DNA of 64,000 bases from Stieleria maiorica (lineage in GTDB: Bacteria; Planctomycetota; Planctomycetia; Pirellulales; Pirellulaceae), in the NCBI RefSeq assembly GCF_008035925.1, contig NZ_CP036264.1, forward strand, positions 5,888,402-5,952,401. The letters run 5' to 3'. Below the pieces are notes generated by a model. The model was not told the origin of the DNA. It did no database searches and saw only the letters and a list, made by a program, of their open reading frames with translations. Both the position numbers and the translations under genes were made by a program. The number at the start of each line of letters is the position of its first letter. Positions within the stretch are counted from its first letter, which is position 1. This document shows positions 54,588 through 64,000 of the stretch, in pieces.

Positions 54588-57500
54588 ATGAAGCCAACCA
54601 CGATTCGTGCATGGCGAAAGGTTGCACTTGAACAACTTGAGACTCGCATCGCGCTTGCTTCAGATTCTGGATTGGGGATTTACTACGAACGCTACGACGA
54701 CATTCCCGGAGCATCGGTCGCGGATCTCGTCGCAGCAGAGGCGTTTCCCGACTCTCCGGACGCTACGGCGGTTCTTGACCAGTTCGAGGCACCCGAAAAC
54801 GTCGGAGACTTCTATGGCTTTCGCATGCGAGCACTCTTGCATCCCCCGAAGACCGGTCACTACACCTTTTGGATAGCGTCTGGTGATGGCAGTGAACTGC
54901 GTTTGAGCACAAGTGACAGCGAGCAAGACTCCGCTTTAATCGCGAGTGTTCCTGGATGGACACTGCCCCGAGAATGGGACAAATACGCTGAACAGCAGAG
55001 CGCGTCTGTGTTTCTAGCCGCAGGCCAAGAGTATTACATTGAAGCTAGGGTGAAAGAATGGTACGGGGGAGACTACGGTGCGGTAGCTTGGTCGGGACCG
55101 ATCGTCGGCGCTCCCACAATCATAAGTGGCGGCTACCTATCGCCAGTGGGCGCTGCGATACCCCAGCCAACTGACGTGTTGGTCGATGACATCGCCACGA
55201 CTGCGTCTGGACAAGCCGTCGACTTCAATGTCCTGCTCAACGATGTTGACCATTCTGGTGGCGGCGACTCGCGAACGATCATTTTGGGTTCCGCCGAAAA
55301 CGGACAGGTTACAGTTGTTGACCACGGAACCGTGCGATATTCGCCAAACGCGGGCTTCGCCGGAATTGACTCATTCAGCTACACGGTCACCAAGGACTCC
55401 GCAGTCATAGGGCAAGCGACCGCAACGGTTTATGTCAATGCGATTCTGGAAGAGTCCGCGGTGCGAGCGAAACTGCTCGATGGGGTGAAAAGTCTCGTTG
55501 ACGCCGTGCAACCGGGAGAAATGGTTGTCTTCGGCCCCACTGCTCTGAGCGTCGCGAATTACCCGGGAAAAGGCTTGGACAGCCCCATGATTGCCGCATC
55601 CACACTCGGCCAAGGTCGCGTCGTTGCGGTTTCCGACCATCAGTGGCTGTTAATGGGGCAGTACGGAAACGACCCTAGCATGAGGGCCTTCTATAAAAAT
55701 GGACTCAGCTGGCTTGCCCAATCAGAGGCTAAAGAAATCTCGATAGTCGTTTACGCTGAAGATCCGAACCGCCAGGCTGTGGTCGATGAAACGCTCGAAT
55801 GGCTGGAATCGGAGGGATACTCGAATGTCACTACAGCTAACAACGCAGCGTTAGCTGATGCACTTCAAACTGCGGACTTATTCTTGACCAACTGGATGGG
55901 CCGGACGGTTCCGCCGGAGGTCGTTTCAACGCTCGTGCAGTTCGCATCAAATGGTGGAGGTCTGTTTCTCGGCGATTACGGTGTTGGGTACGATTGGTGG
56001 TGGAACAAAGAGACGACCGAGATCCCTGGCAACCAAATTCTTCGTGCGGCAGGAATTGGCTACGTAAAGGATTCCCCCAACTCAGGTGCACAGGCCGTAT
56101 CGCCGGCGGTCGGACGGTTTACCAAAGATGATCTCGCAGGAGTTCTTTCCGGCGAACGTGCAACTGTCGATCCGGAAGCCATTCGGGAAGTTTTTCGAAA
56201 GGTAAATGAAGTCCTCCCTGAATCTGACACGCTGCAAAAGACGCTCGACCGGTTGGCCATGGAGCTGGTAATGTCGGTTTCGCCGACGCCCTCGTCTCCG
56301 GTGACCGACAGCATTGACAAGATGCTTCTCGCTCGCGAAATGGAACTGTTGTTGCAGTTGCCTGCGGAGGAAATGCCAGCACACCGCACCGCGGCATCTG
56401 TCTATGGAGAAATTCAAGCTGGTGCACCTCGCCTGACTGAACAAACCGTTTCTCTGCCGACGAATAAGTCGGGGTGGGTCGCGACGGGGTTCTACGCCGC
56501 CCCTGGCGAAACCGTCGAGATAGACTTCCCGGTGCAATTGGTCAACAAAGGATTCAGCGTCATCATTGGAAGCCATACCGACTCGCTTGACAAATATGCA
56601 AGCACTCGCGCCGGCCAGTGGAGGCGAGTCCCGTTCGGAACGTCAATTCGTAGAGAAATCGATCAACCGCGAATGAAATTGGCAGCCCCGATGGGCGGAT
56701 CGATTTTTGTCGACTTTATAGGGAATGGGTGGGGAGAGCCGCTGAACATCGGAAATGTCGAGATCACCGTGCATGGGGCATTGCGCACGCCAAGCTTCAC
56801 CCTTGGCGACACAACTGACGAAGAATGGATCAATGACGTACGCAACCAACCGGGGCTTTATGCGGAATTCAACTCCGAGCATCTGGCTTTTTCGGTGCCG
56901 GCGTCATGGGTGCGGGATCTCGCAAATCCAACTGAATTGATGATGTATTGGGACGAAGTGGTGTCCTACATGGATTGGCTCGCTGGATATGATGACCTGC
57001 GTACGGGCCCTGAGAGAATCAACCTGGATGTCCAAATAAGCATCGGCCTACTCCATGCCGGCTACCCGATTCAGGGGCCAACCGGGTACGGTGACAGCAT
57101 CGTCGATCTCGAGCATTTGCGATCAGTCGGGGACTGGGGATGGTTTCATGAATTGGGCCACGAGATGCAGTGGCCCGATAGTTTTCGCTGGAAGAATCCC
57201 TATACCTTCGATGGGGATTCTGAGGTTACGGTGAACATCTTCGCAAACGCAGCATTGGAGAAGATGGCGTCCGATTTTGAGAACGCGGAGTGGGGATGGT
57301 CCGCGATTGAGGAATCGGTAATGTCGGAGGCCGTTGAGCAAACGCACGCTGGAACTCCCGCGAGCTTTGATGAAAAAGCAAATCCCTATCCGTTCTATTA
57401 CCAGCTGGCTGACGGTCCTTGGGGCTGGGAAGGCGTCGCATCGGTCTTGAGAACCTACGTCGACGATTTCGTCTCCGATCCTAGGGAATTGCCGAATTCA

Positions 57501-60242
57501 AATCAGGAGCGAAAAGACGAATGGTTGATCCGATTTTCGGAGTCTGTTGGCTATGACCTGACCAGCTACATGGTCGATCACTGGGGGCTCGAAGTGACAC
57601 CGGCTGCCATCGAAATCGTCAGCGACATGAATTTACCTGGATGGCTTCCGATCACTGCTGGGCGAGATCGCTATCTGCGATTCGAGCATTCTTCCGCCGA
57701 GATTCCCGTCGATCAAATTGCTCGCACCCTCGACGGTGACTATACGGTCGTATCCTATTCACAACCTACGAGTGGAAGCGTGAAAGAGGATGGCAACGGA
57801 AACTTTAGATATGTGCCGGATCCAACGTCGGCGTCAAAAGAGTCCTTTTCCGTCAACTTGCAATCTTCGGCGGGCAACATCGTCAGTCTGCCGATCGATA
57901 TTTCGGTTGCGCACGGGCGAGGCGTGCTGATGGAACGCTATGGCGAGATCAGTGGATTGTTGGTGGATGATCTGCTGAGTAGCAACCGGTACCCCGCGTA
58001 CCCTTCAAGTTCAGAAGTTGTGCCGAGTTTCCAATCGCCTGCAATCAGCAAGGATCGATACGGCCTTAGGATGCGAGCTTACTTGACGCCGCCGACCACC
58101 GGAGCGTACACGTTGTGGATAGCGTCGGACGATCAAGGTGAATTGCATCTAAGCAGCTCATCTGCTCCGAACGATGCCCGAGTGGTCGCCTATACCCCAT
58201 CTGCAGTAACGGCAGGCGAGTGGGAACGCTACGATGAGCAGCAGTCTCCCGCGATAGAGCTTGAAGCCGGCAGGAGGTACTACATTGAGGCCCTGATGAA
58301 AGAGCAGCACGGAAGAGATTTTCTGCAAATCGCATGGACGCCTCCAGGTGAAACGACACCTGCTATTATCCGCGAAGAATATCTGACACCGTTTGGAATC
58401 GTTGAAAACGAGAAGCCCGAAGCAGTGGACGACGTCGCCGTTGTTGATTGGAATTCCTCGATCGTCGTGGCGCCTCTGCAGAACGATCGCGATCTCGATG
58501 AATCCGACTCGCTAGAAATCATCTCAATCGATCAACCTGCCAGCGGAAACCTCGAACAGTTGGAGAGCGGGGAGTTTCGCTACACGCCCGCCTCCAATCA
58601 GTCGGGATCGGAGATCTTATCCTACACGATTAGCGATGGCGAAGGCGGGTACGATACCTCGACGTTACGTTTTGAGGTCGTCGCGCCGTCCGCATTGGGC
58701 CAGGTAAGCCTGTTATCTGAGCCGCTTGTCGGCTCTGCGGTGCATATCAACAGTGTCTTTGTTGAATCAACGACGCCCGCGCAACTTGACGGATGGATCG
58801 ACTTCGATCGAAACGGCGTGTTTGATCATCCTGCCGAGCACATCGGGCAAGGTCAAAGCTTCACGCTCGAGAGCGGAGTCAACTTGCTACCGTTTAAGTC
58901 TCCAAGGATGGAAAACGGCGTTTCCGACGTGCGAGCAAAATTTGTTCTCAGCGTCATGGGCGACGTGAAGCCGAGTTCGTCGATGGGGGAGAGCGTTTTT
59001 CGAGAGTTCTATGTGCCGGCGGAGGATTCCGTTCCGCCCGATTTGTCACTGCAACTATCGATCCCGACGACCGTGAGAAGCAGCCAGAGCTGGAAAGTAG
59101 CTGATCATGGGAACTCGCTACGGATATTTGGGACCGACAACGCCGTATTTGAAATCACCGAACCTGCTGCTGAACTTGACTTAGATCTTCGGGGGGCAAT
59201 TCCTGCCGTGTTCGTTGGCAAATGGGGCGCAAGCGAACCGATCATCCTTGACGACTCGACGAGCCACTCTCTGGTATCGCCATCTGGACGAATCACTCTG
59301 CGTAATGACACGCCCTGGACAAACCCAGTGCTGGCCTTTGACGTTAATCGAGATGGAGTCGTTACGCCAATCGATGCTTTGGGCGTTATCAATTTTATTG
59401 CAAGTCACCCGGACACCACGCAGCTTTCACCGCCCACGACGTTAAGGGGCTTTGCCTACGTTGATGTTTCCGCTGACCAGACTGCGACGCCGTTAGATGC
59501 GTTGCGAGTCATCAACCATATCGCAAGAACTTCGACCACTACTCAACAGTCGGACTGGAGCTCGCTCGTCACAGGCGTCAGCCAAATCGTCTGGTCGGGC
59601 GCTGCGGGCCCCTTGATCGATACCGCCGATAATTGGGTCGCGATTGCTTCCGGCGATGAGGACAGCTCCCCATTATCTGTCGTTGCCGCAGCGAGAGACT
59701 ACGGGGCGGGAAAGATTGTTGCGTTGGGTCACGAGGGGCTGTTTGGTGCGTACACGATGCTCGACAACGCTCAATTCCTGAGGAACACATTCCGCTACCT
59801 CGGTGCCGACCAAAACAAGACCGTTGGATTTTCTACCGGTCATTCCGAATGGCTGAATTCGGTGGACCATTTTTCCGCGATTCAGGATGACTTGACGGGT
59901 GAAGGATTCGTCTTCGAGCCGGTCCACGGAGCACTGACGTCGCAGAGCTTGGCGAGCGTTTCCACGCTTGTGGTCGGGAATGCGTGGAGCGAGTTTGCAC
60001 CGGAAGAAATAGAAGCAATCCGCAGTTTTGTCGAATCAGGCGGTTCACTCTTTTTGGGCGGTCTTGGGTGGTCGTGGAATTCTTATCACCCCGATCAGAC
60101 AATGGATGACTACCCAATGATCGATATCGCAGCTCCTTTTCAATTGCGATGGCACGCGGAGAGCATCAGTGACCCGACCGACCAGCATCTCGGCCATGTG
60201 GTCTTTCACACCTTTTATCCCGAAGCGAGTTTCACGCAATGA
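54588..60242 (+). CDS. Giant secreted M60-like metallopeptidase with PA14, dockerin and GATase-like domains
   Basis: An 1884-residue protein from ATG 54588, N-terminal motif L-E-Q-L-E-T-R-I-A-L-A. Domain order: PA14 (about 29-185), cadherin/VCBS-like repeat (about 195-290), glutamine-amidotransferase-like domain (about 310-510), M60 peptidase with H-E-L-G-H (His854, Glu855, His858), a beta repeat, a second PA14 (about 1112-1270), a cadherin-like and a GEVED-like domain, dockerin (about 1580-1645) and a second GATase-like domain to the end. M60 enzymes attack mucin-like glycoproteins. The dockerin is not C-terminal, and the last domain stops abruptly, which may indicate a truncated duplication. 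The start is chosen to place the signal motif. Confidence 0.85.
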   Translation: MKPTTIRAWRKVALEQLETRIALASDSGLGIYYERYDDIPGASVADLVAAEAFPDSPDATAVLDQFEAPENVGDFYGFRMRALLHPPKTGHYTFWIASGDGSELRLSTSDSEQDSALIASVPGWTLPREWDKYAEQQSASVFLAAGQEYYIEARVKEWYGGDYGAVAWSGPIVGAPTIISGGYLSPVGAAIPQPTDVLVDDIATTASGQAVDFNVLLNDVDHSGGGDSRTIILGSAENGQVTVVDHGTVRYSPNAGFAGIDSFSYTVTKDSAVIGQATATVYVNAILEESAVRAKLLDGVKSLVDAVQPGEMVVFGPTALSVANYPGKGLDSPMIAASTLGQGRVVAVSDHQWLLMGQYGNDPSMRAFYKNGLSWLAQSEAKEISIVVYAEDPNRQAVVDETLEWLESEGYSNVTTANNAALADALQTADLFLTNWMGRTVPPEVVSTLVQFASNGGGLFLGDYGVGYDWWWNKETTEIPGNQILRAAGIGYVKDSPNSGAQAVSPAVGRFTKDDLAGVLSGERATVDPEAIREVFRKVNEVLPESDTLQKTLDRLAMELVMSVSPTPSSPVTDSIDKMLLAREMELLLQLPAEEMPAHRTAASVYGEIQAGAPRLTEQTVSLPTNKSGWVATGFYAAPGETVEIDFPVQLVNKGFSVIIGSHTDSLDKYASTRAGQWRRVPFGTSIRREIDQPRMKLAAPMGGSIFVDFIGNGWGEPLNIGNVEITVHGALRTPSFTLGDTTDEEWINDVRNQPGLYAEFNSEHLAFSVPASWVRDLANPTELMMYWDEVVSYMDWLAGYDDLRTGPERINLDVQISIGLLHAGYPIQGPTGYGDSIVDLEHLRSVGDWGWFHELGHEMQWPDSFRWKNPYTFDGDSEVTVNIFANAALEKMASDFENAEWGWSAIEESVMSEAVEQTHAGTPASFDEKANPYPFYYQLADGPWGWEGVASVLRTYVDDFVSDPRELPNSNQERKDEWLIRFSESVGYDLTSYMVDHWGLEVTPAAIEIVSDMNLPGWLPITAGRDRYLRFEHSSAEIPVDQIARTLDGDYTVVSYSQPTSGSVKEDGNGNFRYVPDPTSASKESFSVNLQSSAGNIVSLPIDISVAHGRGVLMERYGEISGLLVDDLLSSNRYPAYPSSSEVVPSFQSPAISKDRYGLRMRAYLTPPTTGAYTLWIASDDQGELHLSSSSAPNDARVVAYTPSAVTAGEWERYDEQQSPAIELEAGRRYYIEALMKEQHGRDFLQIAWTPPGETTPAIIREEYLTPFGIVENEKPEAVDDVAVVDWNSSIVVAPLQNDRDLDESDSLEIISIDQPASGNLEQLESGEFRYTPASNQSGSEILSYTISDGEGGYDTSTLRFEVVAPSALGQVSLLSEPLVGSAVHINSVFVESTTPAQLDGWIDFDRNGVFDHPAEHIGQGQSFTLESGVNLLPFKSPRMENGVSDVRAKFVLSVMGDVKPSSSMGESVFREFYVPAEDSVPPDLSLQLSIPTTVRSSQSWKVADHGNSLRIFGTDNAVFEITEPAAELDLDLRGAIPAVFVGKWGASEPIILDDSTSHSLVSPSGRITLRNDTPWTNPVLAFDVNRDGVVTPIDALGVINFIASHPDTTQLSPPTTLRGFAYVDVSADQTATPLDALRVINHIARTSTTTQQSDWSSLVTGVSQIVWSGAAGPLIDTADNWVAIASGDEDSSPLSVVAAARDYGAGKIVALGHEGLFGAYTMLDNAQFLRNTFRYLGADQNKTVGFSTGHSEWLNSVDHFSAIQDDLTGEGFVFEPVHGALTSQSLASVSTLVVGNAWSEFAPEEIEAIRSFVESGGSLFLGGLGWSWNSYHPDQTMDDYPMIDIAAPFQLRWHAESISDPTDQHLGHVVFHTFYPEASFTQ

Positions 60243-60911
60243 CCGCCCGCAGCAAGTGTTTGCTCCCGATGGGGCGCGTTGAGCTTGTCGTTTGCGGAAA
60301 GAAACATGACGCCCAGAACAAGAACGGCTTCAAGGAATGTCTGATGATTTGTTTCAGCGGTCCTACTTTCAATTGAGCCAAACCGTAGAGGCCCCGGACG
60401 CCTCCGTTTAGCTGGATCCTCAGGATTTCGCCGTCCCTCCACTCGGGATCGCCAGAATGTCGGTGTCGTTGAAGTCGTCGATAAGCCGCTTACACGTGTA
60501 GCCGAAATCCGCCGAAACAGCTCCCAGCTTCGCTGCGTAGCGGGCTCCTTGCGCCCGGCGGATAATAGATATTTAGCTCAATCGTTCAAACATGCTAACC
60601 GATAACGCCGAATGGGGGAGCGCGATTGTGTTAGATAGTGCGAGAGTGTTTTCGCAGACATATCCCACGGCGATCAATCCGCCATCACGGAGCACCGAGA
60701 CGACGTCCAAGTAAAGTGTCATTCTCAAAAATCTTCTGCCCCGCCATTGGCAAGCATCCAGTTCAATCGATGAATCGCTGTGTCCGGTGCCTGCTACATC
60801 CCCCGATCGGATCGTGATAGACTTTGGGGTTCTTGGACGGTAGGGGCGTTACCGCAATGGGAGACGCATAGCACCTTAACAGACACATCTTGAGCTGGAT
60901 TCGGCAGGCGA
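60243..60911. other. Non-coding region between exoprotein and DISARM gene
   Basis: About 670 bases. On the minus strand a possible 3' gene fragment ends at stop 60420-60422, with the reading G-A-R-Y-A-A-K-L-G-A-V-S-A-D-F-G-Y-T-C-K extending to about 60563 without a start codon. Near 60725-60740 there is a CAAAAATCTTCTGCCCC sequence like that at 48190. The rest has no recognised features; a promoter for the helicase gene is expected but not identified. Confidence 0.45.
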
Positions 60912-63900
60912 ATGAATCACAACACGGAAGCGCTAACGCCCGGTCAAATCGCGCGGATCCGCCAACGGACCTATCTGGTCGAAGAAATTGTCAAACCGAA
61001 ACGCGTCAAAGACAGCACGCTGGTACGGCTTTCGTGCGTTGATGACGACAACCAGGGTGCACCGCTGGAGGTTCTTTGGGAAAACGAGCTGGATCCTCAG
61101 ATTCTAACGGGAGAGGCTTGGGAATCGATCGCGTCGAAGGGGTTCGATGATTCCAAGCTGTTCGCGGCGTATCTGAACACGTTGAAATGGAATTGCGTCA
61201 CCTCGACCGACCCCAAGCTGTTTCAGTCCCCGTTCCGCGCCGGGATCCGGCTGGACGCTTACCAGCTTGAACCGCTCCGCAAAGCGCTGCGACTACCGCG
61301 CGTGAATCTGTTCATCGCAGACGACGTCGGCCTTGGAAAAACAATCGAGGCTGGGCTGATCGCTCGGGAATTGCTGCTCCGCAAGAAGGTCAAGGAGATC
61401 TTCGTCTCTTGCCCGCCGTCAATGCTCCTGCAATGGAAGGAAGAGTTGGAGGCCCGTTTTGGGCTGACGTTTGAGATCCTCGACAAGGACTACATGAAAC
61501 GGGTCCGTCGCGAACGGGGGTTCGGCGTCAATCCCTGGAGCACGCACACCCGATTCCTGGTTTCCCACCGACTGTTGATCGATGAAGCGTACGCCGGGCC
61601 GCTTCGCGACCATCTTGGGACATTCCGCAGTGGATCGCTCTTTATTTTGGATGAAGCCCACCACGCTGCCCCTTCTAGCGGGCAGAAATACGCGATCGAT
61701 TCGCAGATCACTCGGGCCATGCGGGACCTGGCGCCGCGGTTTGAACATCGGCTGTTTCTGTCGGCGACGCCGCACAACGGACACTCGAACAGTTTCTCGG
61801 CACTGCTGGAGATTCTTGACCCCCAGCGCTTCTGTCGAGGTGTGAAGGTCACCGACAAGCATCGCGACGAAGTAATCGTCCGGCGACTCAAAGAGGATAT
61901 CCGCTCGATCCAAGGCGGCTTCCCCAAGCGAAACGTGGTGCAAGTTAGTATCGACGGTCTTTCCAAGGATGCCCCGGAGTTGCGTCTGTCACGATTGCTC
62001 GATGAATACCGGCAGACTCGCGAAGAACGGCTCAAAAACGAAACCAAGCGGAAACAAGCAGCTTCCGGGTTGCTGATCACGGGCCTGCAGCAGCGGCTGC
62101 TCTCCTCCATCGAAGCGTTTGCGAGAACGCTCAAGGTGCATCGCAAGACGGTCAAGCGGCAGTGGGAGAAGATGCAGGAGGAAGCCGGAATCGCGGAACC
62201 GGCAACGGCATCAAACGACCTGATCACCGGTAGCGTCGACAACGACGATGACCGTGCCACGATGGAAGAGTCCGAGCTTCAGGCCGAAGAGGACGCCCAG
62301 TTCCAAGCGGCGTCCGCGGCGACGATGGGGCCGCTGGAGGACATGACTGCCAAGCAGCTTTTTGCCCGGGAACAAGAACTGCTCGATGAGATGACGGATG
62401 TGGCTGAGCAAGCCCGCGGGCGCAATGACGCTCGGACCGACAAATTGATCGAATGGATTCGCAACAATATGTGTCCCGACCTGGGAAAGCAAGGTGCCAA
62501 GTGGAACGACACACGCGTGCTCATCTTCACCGAGTACGACGACACAAAACGCTACTTGGTCAGCAGACTCGAAGCCGCCCTTGAGAACAGTGATCAAGCG
62601 GGGAACCGGATTCAGATCTTTCACGGACCAACACCGCCCGCCAAACGGGAAGAGATCAAGCAGGCCTTCAACACCGATCCCCGCAAGCATCCGGTACGGA
62701 TACTGATCGCGACTGACGCGGCACGGGAGGGTTTGAACCTGCAAGCTTACTGCCACAACCTGTTTCACTACGACGTTCCGTGGAACCCGAGCAGGATGGA
62801 GCAGCGGAATGGACGGATCGACCGCAAGTTACAACCGATGGACGAGGTGTTCTGTCACTACTTCGTCTACAAGCAACGCCCCGAGGACCGGATCCTACAA
62901 GTCCTTGTGCGGAAGACGGAGACCATTCGGGAGGAACTTGGCAGCTTGTCCCAGGTGATCGATGCGCGACTCGCGAAATCACTCAAACGTGGGATCGGAC
63001 ACCGATACATCGACGAGCTTGAAACGGAGCTGGAATCCGCGAACATCGACGACGGGCGCCGTGCTGCGATTGAGGACGAGTTGGAGGCATCTCGGGAGCG
63101 GCAGCAGGCGCTGCGTGAACAGATCGACCGACTTCGCACGCTGCTGGAAAACTCCCGCAAAAGCATCGGTCTCGAAGACACGCACTTTCAAGCTGCCATC
63201 TCCAGCTCACTGCATTTACTGGGCTCGGACCAGTTGGAAGCGACCGAGGATGGTGACGGCATCCATTGCTATAAGTTCCCGGCGATCGATGAGCGGTCCG
63301 GTGCGGACCCGACGTGGGTGGAGACGATGGATACGTTGCGTACCCCACGAAAGCGTGATCAAAAGCTCTGGGAGTGGCGACGCGAGTCACCGATCCGGCC
63401 AGTGGTCTTCAAAGATCCTGGCATCGTCGGTGATGACGTTGTGCATCTGCACCTGGAACAGCGGGTCGTCCAACGCCTACTCGGTCGGTTTACCGCTCAG
63501 GGATTCGTCCATCACGATCTATCCCGTGCGTGCTTCGCTCAGGCCACCGACTCGATCCCACGAGTCGTCCTGCTTGGCCGTTTGTGTCTGTATGGAAACG
63601 GTGCCGCGAGGTTGCACGAGGAATTGATCCCGGTCACCGCGCGCTGGTCGGATCCGAGTATCCGCAAAGGTCCGCTGTCGCCGTACGCGAAAGACGCCGA
63701 AGCCAAAACACTGGCACTACTCGACCAGTCCCTGCTTGAAACCGGCGGCATCAAACTGACGCCAGAGGTCGTGGGGCAACTCCAGCAAGCCGCTCCAGCA
63801 GACATTCGAGAGCTGCTGCCGTACTTAGAAACGCGAGGCGAGGAATACGCGGACGATGCGATTCAAAAACTTGCGGCTCGCGGCGCGGCGGAAGCAAAGG

Positions 63901-64000
63901 CGATGCGAGAGATTTTGCAGACACAACAGAAGCACATCGAAAACACGGTCAAGCGGATCTCCAAGCTCGATCCCCGCCAGATGCGACTCGACTTTGGGGA
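60912..64000 (+). CDS. drmD: DISARM SNF2-family helicase DrmD, partial
   Basis: An open frame from ATG 60912 to the window end (1029 complete codons, no stop). Motifs: A-D-D-V-G-L-G-K-T-I-E-A-G-L (Walker A), D-E-A-H-H (motif II), S-A-T-P-H-N-G-H (motif III), T-D-A-A-R-E-G-L-N-L-Q and Q-R-N-G-R-I-D-R-K (motifs V and VI), all of SNF2-like ATPases. The N-terminal segment P-K-R-V-K-D-S-T-L-V-R-L-S-C-V-D-D-D-N-Q-G fits DrmD of class 1 DISARM. DISARM combines such a helicase with DrmA, DrmB, DrmC and a methyltransferase to restrict phage DNA; the other genes should lie beyond the right edge. Confidence 0.85.
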   Translation, partial: MNHNTEALTPGQIARIRQRTYLVEEIVKPKRVKDSTLVRLSCVDDDNQGAPLEVLWENELDPQILTGEAWESIASKGFDDSKLFAAYLNTLKWNCVTSTDPKLFQSPFRAGIRLDAYQLEPLRKALRLPRVNLFIADDVGLGKTIEAGLIARELLLRKKVKEIFVSCPPSMLLQWKEELEARFGLTFEILDKDYMKRVRRERGFGVNPWSTHTRFLVSHRLLIDEAYAGPLRDHLGTFRSGSLFILDEAHHAAPSSGQKYAIDSQITRAMRDLAPRFEHRLFLSATPHNGHSNSFSALLEILDPQRFCRGVKVTDKHRDEVIVRRLKEDIRSIQGGFPKRNVVQVSIDGLSKDAPELRLSRLLDEYRQTREERLKNETKRKQAASGLLITGLQQRLLSSIEAFARTLKVHRKTVKRQWEKMQEEAGIAEPATASNDLITGSVDNDDDRATMEESELQAEEDAQFQAASAATMGPLEDMTAKQLFAREQELLDEMTDVAEQARGRNDARTDKLIEWIRNNMCPDLGKQGAKWNDTRVLIFTEYDDTKRYLVSRLEAALENSDQAGNRIQIFHGPTPPAKREEIKQAFNTDPRKHPVRILIATDAAREGLNLQAYCHNLFHYDVPWNPSRMEQRNGRIDRKLQPMDEVFCHYFVYKQRPEDRILQVLVRKTETIREELGSLSQVIDARLAKSLKRGIGHRYIDELETELESANIDDGRRAAIEDELEASRERQQALREQIDRLRTLLENSRKSIGLEDTHFQAAISSSLHLLGSDQLEATEDGDGIHCYKFPAIDERSGADPTWVETMDTLRTPRKRDQKLWEWRRESPIRPVVFKDPGIVGDDVVHLHLEQRVVQRLLGRFTAQGFVHHDLSRACFAQATDSIPRVVLLGRLCLYGNGAARLHEELIPVTARWSDPSIRKGPLSPYAKDAEAKTLALLDQSLLETGGIKLTPEVVGQLQQAAPADIRELLPYLETRGEEYADDAIQKLAARGAAEAKAMREILQTQQKHIENTVKRISKLDPRQMRLDFG

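Noticed and set aside
1..64000. CRISPR arrays
   Set aside because: The tandem repeats found have units of 13-15 bases with no spacers, and no cas genes were seen.

Overview
The window looks like part of the chromosome of a marine or halotolerant planctomycete of the Pirellulaceae (Rhodopirellula, Rubripirellula or Stieleria type). The evidence is high GC with strong G/C third positions, a sulfatase, a PL5-type alginate lyase, PQQ beta-propeller and dockerin/GEVED/PA14 exoproteins with the planctomycete N-terminal motif (F-E-x-L-E-x-R-x-M-L), frequent GTG/TTG starts with few Shine-Dalgarno sites, and dispersed intergenic palindromes. No rRNA, tRNA or CRISPR array was seen.

Layout. (1) 1-11.4 kb: an osmolyte island, almost entirely on the minus strand. 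It encodes glycine/sarcosine and sarcosine/dimethylglycine methyltransferases (glycine betaine synthesis), a BCCT transporter, an SSS-family symporter, two small accessory membrane proteins, an ATCase-like carbamoyltransferase, an asparagine-synthase-like amidotransferase and an N-carbamoyl-amino-acid hydrolase. A MarR-type regulator is divergent. The last three enzymes could make and break a carbamoylated amino-acid amide such as N-alpha-carbamoylglutamine amide (inference). (2) 11.4-19.4 kb: a sulfatase, an HpcH/HpaI aldolase, and a tightly overlapping four-gene operon (C39-like peptidase, RLAN/RimK ATP-grasp, GCS2 ligase, N-formylglutamate amidohydrolase-like) that looks like a pathway for an unknown glutamate/peptide metabolite. 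(3) 19.9-37.8 kb: PQQ protein, DUF3311 plus symporter, CopD-like membrane protein, ThiD, an RND efflux pair, alginate lyase, an alpha/beta hydrolase and hypotheticals, separated by repeat elements.

(4) 39.1-46.7 kb: the most interesting part, a bacterial ubiquitin-like conjugation locus. It has a Ycf35-like DUF1257 protein, DUF2997, a Ycf46-like AAA ATPase, a coiled-coil protein, small proteins, a ubiquitin-like protein, a protein that appears to fuse an E2-like domain to a 22-cysteine RING-like/treble-clef region, a JAMM deubiquitinase-like peptidase and an E1/ThiF protein. Three small proteins follow, two of them membrane-associated. Several strong hairpins divide it, and the core genes are coupled by GTGA/ATGA or long overlaps.

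(5) 47-64 kb: a defence-rich accessory region with a Shedu (DUF4263) nuclease gene, a small partner candidate, a decayed DUF4011/DUF3320-type helicase end, and the SNF2 helicase DrmD of a DISARM system running off the right edge. Two giant dockerin-bearing exoproteins sit between them: an FG-GAP protein and an M60-peptidase protein with a second glutamine-amidotransferase-like domain after its dockerin.
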